Shown here one piece after another: positions 58,576 through 64,000 of a stretch of 64,000 nt of DNA; position 1 is the first letter of the stretch; each line of letters begins with the position of its first letter. The position numbers and the translations under genes were made by a program. Origin of the DNA: Lenzites betulinus. Its lineage: Eukaryota > Basidiomycota > Agaricomycetes > Polyporales > Polyporaceae. The notes under the pieces are model-generated. The model searched no databases. It worked only from the letters and a program-made list of their open reading frames with translations, and was not told the origin of the DNA. The stretch lies in the NCBI GenBank assembly GCA_022264855.1, contig JABYQU010000050.1, forward strand, positions 124,001 through 188,000. The letters run 5' to 3'.

Positions 58576-59316
58576 CTACAGTATTGACATGTGAGGTGAG
58601 CCGTCACTAGCGGGCAAGACTGCAGTGGACGCACCGTGCGCAGGCAGATCGTCGGGCGTGATGAGGGTGGAGTGTTAGACTAATCAATTCCGAGTGGTGA
58701 AGTCCAACAGACGTTACAAAGGCCTGGTGTTGACTCCACGAGGCTCGAACACATACTAGCGGCACCACTACTAATTTCTACGTACATCAGTCATTGTAGT
58801 TCAAGCTGACTACTACTAGCACGCACAGAAGTAATTCCTCGGATCAGAGCGGGTTGGTTCAATGTATACAACCCCAACGGAGCCGGGTAATTCCACACAA
58901 TTACAGGTGTTGGATTGAGCGGCGAGAGGGCATGAACAATGTGCCGCCGCTGCACTGCTACGAAGCGCCGCCTCTGGACAAGAAATAGCAGTCAGATTGC
59001 TGTCAGAGCTACATAGATGAGTGCATAGCTTACCTCTGAGATGTACCAGATTTGTTGGCGGTTGAGGACAGTAGCGGGAACAAGTGGAGGCGGCGTGCGG
59101 AGCGGTTGATTACTGGCGCTGCATGGGCAAACACGGACAGTCCGCTGTCAGCGCACGCCACCATCGACCCGGCGTATCCCACCCTTGGCATCGATGGGCA
59201 TGCTGGCGGACTTGCAAAGGGTCCTGGACCAACGATGAGTTAGCTTGAAACTCCCCCTCACGTCAGTGCAATCCAACTCACTTTCATCCACCACCCAGCC
59301 GCGTTCGCAGCTCGCA

Positions 59317-61918
59317 ATGACCAAGTCCTCTGCCCCACCAAACGGCGGGACTCCACATCGCATGGCAACTTGGGCCAAAAATGCCACGGCGCACCTGGTA
59401 CTTCCGGACGTTGTTGGGTGGAACCCCGATGAGCCTGAGTGTATTCCTCTCCCTCCTGCAGAGCGTTGTGAGGCAGCGGCAGCCACCAAAAAAGCTGGTG
59501 AGGCAGCAGAGGCTTGTAAGTTGGCACTCAGAGATGCAGCAGTCTGCAGGCTAGTGGTGAGCAAATAATAATAATGCGACAGTATATGCTTCCAACTTAC
59601 TGAGCCTGTCGTAGACCTGTTTGATACATCCTGTAGTGGGGAGGGCGACTCAACGCCCGGGCCTGTGCCACAGATTGGCGCCGATCCTGCTGGCACAAGC
59701 CTTGACGATGACCAAGCCATTCAGAATGTCGGACATGCTGCGGTCGACACTGAGTTCATCGAAGGTAAGTGCCCACTTCTGAATGCAGAGTATACAGGTC
59801 ACTGACCTCGGCCACGTCACCGCTTTCGTAGATGACCAGATGGGCAACGAGTCCGCCAGTAGGCTTGCTGGCACGCCTGAGGACGGCGTCAACAAAGAAG
59901 AGTGGCTCAGCGAGGAGGAGAATCCCAAGGGTGAAGTAGAAAGTGAGGCCAGCACCTCCGAGTTTGAACCTGCCGAGGACGTTGAGCAGGACAGCGAGGA
60001 TGGTGAGGGAGAAGGTGAAGCAGAGTTGGAGAGTCCTGTGAAAAAGAAGAACAGGCGTCAAGCCAAGGTTCATCGCGCCGACGTGACTGCTGCCAGGTCG
60101 GGCTCCGCAGCCATACAAAAGTGGAAGATTGTGACCTCCAGCATAACCCATGAGGAAATGTGAGTCGGTGTTGACGTGGCCATCAGCGCATCTCCTCTCT
60201 CCCACCACCACTCTTCTCACGGTGACCCTTCTCATTTCTCTCTAGCAAGAAACCCAAACTCGCAGCCACTCCCAGTGGACTCCGAGCTGGTTGGAACACC
60301 GTCCAGGGCCCAGCAGGCAGCCGGTTGACATCCGCACCTGGACCTCGCAAGACTGCTACTATACTGTTGTCCGTGGCCATACGGTCCAATGCCCCGACCA
60401 CCCCCACACTGTCAATCCACAAGACCTCGAGTGTGTATACAAACCATAGGTGAGCCTCAACCCTGCATGGTGCTGCTCAATCAAACAATCATGTATGCTA
60501 CCAACTACTCTAGCACGTCGAATGTCAATGCCAGGAAGGATGGCGGCCGACCTAGCAGGGCATCAGTCCCACGCCGCACAGGTAACGACGGCCTTAACGT
60601 ATACGGAGGGCTCCCCGATGAGGAGAACACCGCCGAGGGTAGTGCATTAGCCAGAGCCGCAGCCCCTGCGTGGCCACTCAAGTGTCTCAACTCTGACACG
60701 TCGGGCACCGACGACAGCTTCGTAAGTCCTTTGCATTACCGTTGCTCTCATATTTGACGTACTCCTGATGCCACTTGCTGTTATAGCCGGCTGACAAGTT
60801 AACGGACGTTGTCCACGTCCCCGCCCCCAGCGTCGTCGCCGTCAATCATCATCCAGTAGGCCCCTCCAATGCAAACAACCATCGGCGCTGGGCCACCACG
60901 GATCTTGCTGCCGATATGCACCGTCAATTCACGCAGGCTTTCATCCCCCTCACACGCGTGACAGTGAGCAGGCTTCAACCTTGGTACAGTCTGACCATGG
61001 AAGAACAGCAGTTGCTGTTTGATCGAGTATTCCCCACGTACAACCATGTCATTGAAGTCAATGACATCGTCTTCTCCTTGGTATGTCCATCATTTCGCAT
61101 GATAATGATGAGCAGTAGTATTCACAGCCCACCTGGGCCCCTCGCCAGATGAACAGTCGCATCACCGAGTGGCAAGGGAAGTTCGCTGCGGCCGCAATGA
61201 GCGTTGTCGAGGCTCATTTTGTGGAAGCCCATATGGCCGAACCTGAAGCCCGAGCAAGTTGGTGTCGCGTCTAGCTTGGAACCAACGTCGCCACCCTTAA
61301 GGCCCCCTTCCTCTGGCGTGTCTGGGAGGATGGCAAGAAGCAGGTATGTCCCCCTCCGTGCTACGTGTCTCGACCGTCCATACATTGAATGATCTGATAT
61401 ATCCTTCACTGCAGGGATGCTTCCAGGGCGTGCTTGTGCTCAAGACCTTCGGGATCGTACACATCCCTGTCCTCCAATCCATCCCTCTGGCCCTACGTCA
61501 GGGTGAAGCCCAAGGCGATGCCGAAATGCGCCCATGTGGTGCGCTAATCCTCGCCGTGCTCACAGTAAGCATATTCTCCACTTGTCCCTCGGCCACAACA
61601 CTGATATCAGCACAGGTCGAACGAGCACTCAGAGTCTGGCAAACAGGCTCACGGATCGTCGGCAAAGGCCATGCCGGCAACTTTTCCGCTGACAATTGGG
61701 GCGACAAGACCGTGGTCTCGCACGGTGTCGCTAAGCCAACCACGAAGGTCGCCAACATGTTTGCCCGAGCACAGAAGATGTCCCTGGAGCAGTGGATCGC
61801 GATCCTCGACGATTCCTGTGACCATCATCGAGCTCACAAGCTCACCCAAGACAAGCAGGCAATAGTCATCGAGTCAGCAAGTGACGCTGTCATGACAGAC
61901 TCTGACGCTGAGTACTAG
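59317..61918 (+). CDS. Plavaka-linked accessory gene
   Basis: Divergent from the transposase. The start MTKSSAPPNGGTPHRMATWA is the best ATG. Exons run through PPAERCEAAAATKKAGEAAE (helical), an acidic block (SEFEPAEDVEQDSEDGEGEG) before KKKNRRQAKVHRADVTAARS, and a low-complexity middle. The conserved half follows: HRQFTQAFIPLTRVTVSRLQ; QQLLFDRVFPTYNHVIEVND; then, after exons near 61140-61345, GCFQGVLVLKTFGIVHIPVL; CGALILAVL; VERALRVWQTGSRIVGKGHA; and FSADNWGDKTV. It ends with TAG at 61916-61918. I recall such proteins beside agaricomycete DNA transposons; function is unknown. Splicing around 61150-61345 is uncertain. Confidence 0.65.
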
Positions 61919-62612
61919 TGTATCACCGTGGTACGTCCCTCACTGGCTCGTATCCTCTGTCCTGGTGCGTGGGCGCTGTGCGTGTATCACACTGATATAT
62001 CATCCACAGGCTCATCCGATGAACTCCTAAGCCCATCACGCAAATCTTCATCGCCGCTTCAACGCAGGAACATTTTGTCGTCTCCCGGGAGTGTTCAACC
62101 ACTCCTGTTGTCCCCGACTCCTGTCCGCTTTCTTTCCACTCAGCTCGTGCTATGGTCCCGACTCCCTCGACGTTGAACAGCATGTGAGCGACGGCCCACC
62201 CGGCGCCATCATTCCACCATGCCGACGTTCTCTGAGCCCCCTCCGTTGTGTTGTTGCCTCTATCTGCTCCACCAGTAGTCACTTGTATTGTACAGGCCGC
62301 TCAACCGGCCTTTGTGGCTTCTCATGGTTGATGTGGGCGGCTTATTCACATAGTACCGCTTGCCAATTGATATGATGATGACCCCGAAGCATCTGTGAAT
62401 AACTGCAAGTAACGACCCAAGACTGAATTGATAGTATGTTGTAGTCTACATGGGTGTCTTGGGTTGTACTTCTATACTAACTTTGTCGCTGTCTTAATGT
62501 ACTTAGCTGTCTTCCCAAGTATACCTACTTACTGGTGAAGCTCGGGTGACTTGTCAGGTAAACCCGCTGGTCTTCACAAGTCACGGACTTGAGAGGACTT
62601 GACAGACTTCAA

Positions 62613-62636
62613 TTACTTGGGGGGACACCCAAGTAA
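62613..62636 (+). repeat. Right-end hairpin of the Plavaka element
   Basis: TTACTTGGG (62613-62621) pairs perfectly with CCCAAGTAA (62628-62636) across a 6-base loop, mirroring the hairpin-forming repeats at the left end. Confidence 0.75.
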
Positions 62637-62872
62637 CTATGTCAAAATGCTGATGAAGGAAGTACAAGATCTTGTTCCAGCGGGGCAGTCGCACGTCTGG
62701 CAGGGCTGACACTCCTTTTAGACAATATCTCACATGGACCCATGTACAAACAATATCAGTGCTCTCACACTTGCCAGTCTAAAAGGAGTACAATACTCTG
62801 CCTCCGCTGTGTCAATATCTTATAAAGTCTACTGAATCTTAAAAGTGTATATAAGGTGAGCCATCTCTTGCT

Positions 62873-63133
62873 GTGAAAGGTTGTCCCCACCTGACTCCAG
62901 ACATGCAGCTGGAACCTGGAGGCAGCGCCCCTGGTCTACCATGCCCTTCCAAGACCATGCTTTACTGCAACTGCACTCGCTTGTGCGGTGGAGTTCTTCA
63001 AGTCATCGAGGACCATTGCAAATGGAACCGGCATGCGCTGTATTGTGCAGGTCCTCTGGAGTTCTTCAAATGCAGGGATGCTGACAATCTAGCAGCTGGT
63101 GCAGATGTTGCGGCTCCAATACCAATAGAGTGA
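62873..63133 (+). pseudogene. Cys-rich N-terminal fragment of a transposon gene
   Basis: An 86-codon ORF with CNCTRLCGGVLQVIEDHCKW followed by NRHALYCAGPLEFFKC. The C-x-C-x3-C..H pattern resembles the N-terminal zinc-binding module at the start of many agaricomycete transposases. It ends 50 bases before the diverged fold-back arm, and no downstream transposase exons follow in the window. It is probably a truncated gene. Confidence 0.45.
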
Positions 63134-63184
63134 TTCTAACCCTCCCGTGGGTGCAAAGCTGATTGTGTCACAGCCTGGCCGTGC

Positions 63185-63836
63185 AATGCCACCATATGTT
63201 GTAGCAACAATGTATTATAAACCGGTACAGTGCCCGCACCGCAATACAAGTTAAACCGGTTAAATTAATGCATTGTGGGCCCCCCCACCCGGAGCTCCAG
63301 AGGTGCCTTCCAAATGTAGTAATAGATTGATAAGATGCCCGCAAACAGCGCCAGGACTTCCTAATCTGGCTGGCAGATACCTCTGACCATATCTACTGTA
63401 CCTATCTTATCTGCGGGCGCTTTTCTGATCATTTCCGGCCTCCTCGGCTCCTGCACTCCTCCTCGGCTATTAGGACCATAGGTGTGTACCCCTCCCCTGC
63501 TCTAGCTCACTCATTTCTCACCTGTTTTGCTTCTTTCTTTTTGCATTAGGTGGTGTTTTCAAATGCAATCAAAACACGCTACTTTTTGCGCCTTATAGTG
63601 GGCTACAAACAATGTCGAAAAAACGCACAAAATGGGCGCTTCCTAGACAAGTCGGCTCATAGCGGGACCGGTTTGCGTCGCAACGCGGCCGCTCTGGGCT
63701 CGTTCGAAAGCGACTATCAGTCGCGTTCGAAAGAGCCCAGCGCGAGGCAAATCGGACAAGAACTCGTCGAGACGTCCTCCTGCCAATGGGCAGGAGGACA
63801 TCTGGCCATATCGCCGTCAGATCTGGGTCGTTTTGT
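63185..63836. mobile_element. Diverged solo arm of the fold-back family
   Basis: It has the same order of blocks as the left arm at 19826-20463. An AACCGG-rich outer end comes first, then CAGGACTTCCTAAT, a GGGCGCTTTT zone, and the hairpin pair. Sequence identity is low but hairpins persist with new bases: CTGGGCTC/GAGCCCAG enclosing TTCGAA repeats (63694-63740), and GTCCTCCTGCC/GGCAGGAGGAC (63774-63799). The outer end lies near 63185. Confidence 0.65.
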
Positions 63837-64000
63837 TTGATTCTTGCTGAAGATTATACCTGCTAACATTCGCTAACTAGATATACCTTTTGTTTTGCGT
63901 GAAACGAACATATGGGTGCCCAGGGAAGTGTCCAGTGTTCACCTACTGGGTGCTTCCTTGTGCAATACCTCCGCCAGTTCTTGCCCGATTTCCCCGCAGA
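63837..64000. other. Window end, no feature seen
   Basis: Nothing recognisable. Confidence 0.4.

Larger units (their letters stand above)
54950..62640. mobile_element. Plavaka-type DNA transposon
   Basis: An intact-looking Plavaka transposase gene (-) and a divergent accessory gene (+) lie between two termini rich in ACTTG/CAAGT motifs. The left end has tandem ACTTGCGCCCAAGTAGCCGT (54956-54995) and more TACTTGG-type motifs to ~55060. The right end (62400-62640) has many ACTTG/CAAGT copies and a terminal hairpin (62613-62636). Such subterminal repeats are typical of CACTA/CMC elements. Exact ends and target duplication were not pinned down, so both limits are approximate. Confidence 0.7.

Overview
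The window looks like a chromosome arm of an agaricomycete basidiomycete (mushroom or wood-decay fungus). The evidence is GC-rich genes split by many 50-70 nt GT..AG introns, a FunK1-type fungal kinase, agaricomycete housekeeping genes, and transposons typical of that class (Plavaka, CACTA-like elements, chromodomain Ty3/gypsy, TET/JBP-type genes). All family names come from recognising motifs by eye; no database search was run.

Region 1, 1-12.9 kb, is ordinary genic DNA. It holds a FunK1-like kinase (-), the ribosome-biogenesis factor MAK21/NOC1 (+), ornithine carbamoyltransferase (+) and glycogen synthase (+). The last three could be spliced by hand into uninterrupted frames of about 976, 385 and 743 codons. 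Small inverted and direct duplications lie around them: an inverted copy of the MAK21 3' end at the window start, an inverted repeat of upstream DNA shared by MAK21 and OTC, and a decayed copy of the OTC 3' end.

Region 2, 12.9-54.9 kb, is a nest of transposons with an AT-rich background. A pair of about 2 kb, nearly identical inverted arms (15651-17475 plus 28973-29168, and 35317-37336) brackets it. An 11,497 bp CACTA-like element (17476-28972) sits inside the left arm; the right arm preserves the empty site, which fixes the element's ends and a 2 bp TA duplication. That element carries three genes, and its transposase gene is itself split by a 2.36 kb fold-back element (19826-22187). Further right are decayed chromodomain Ty3/gypsy copies on both strands, a probable TET/JBP-type dioxygenase pseudogene, a Cys-cluster gene, and scraps of a Tc1-like transposase and an SF1 helicase. 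Many in-frame TGA codons in the gypsy copies look like CGA to TGA decay.

Region 3, 54.95-64 kb, holds a Plavaka element with an apparently unbroken transposase (-) and a divergent accessory gene (+), between termini rich in CAAGTA/TACTTG motifs. It is followed by a truncated Cys-rich N-terminal fragment and a diverged copy of the fold-back arm.

The most novel-looking items are the fold-back arm family, packed with hairpins whose stems change in a compensatory way between copies and found each time beside a transposon gene; the empty-site/filled-site pair; and the LTRs studded with TGACTC (Gcn4/AP-1-like) motifs.
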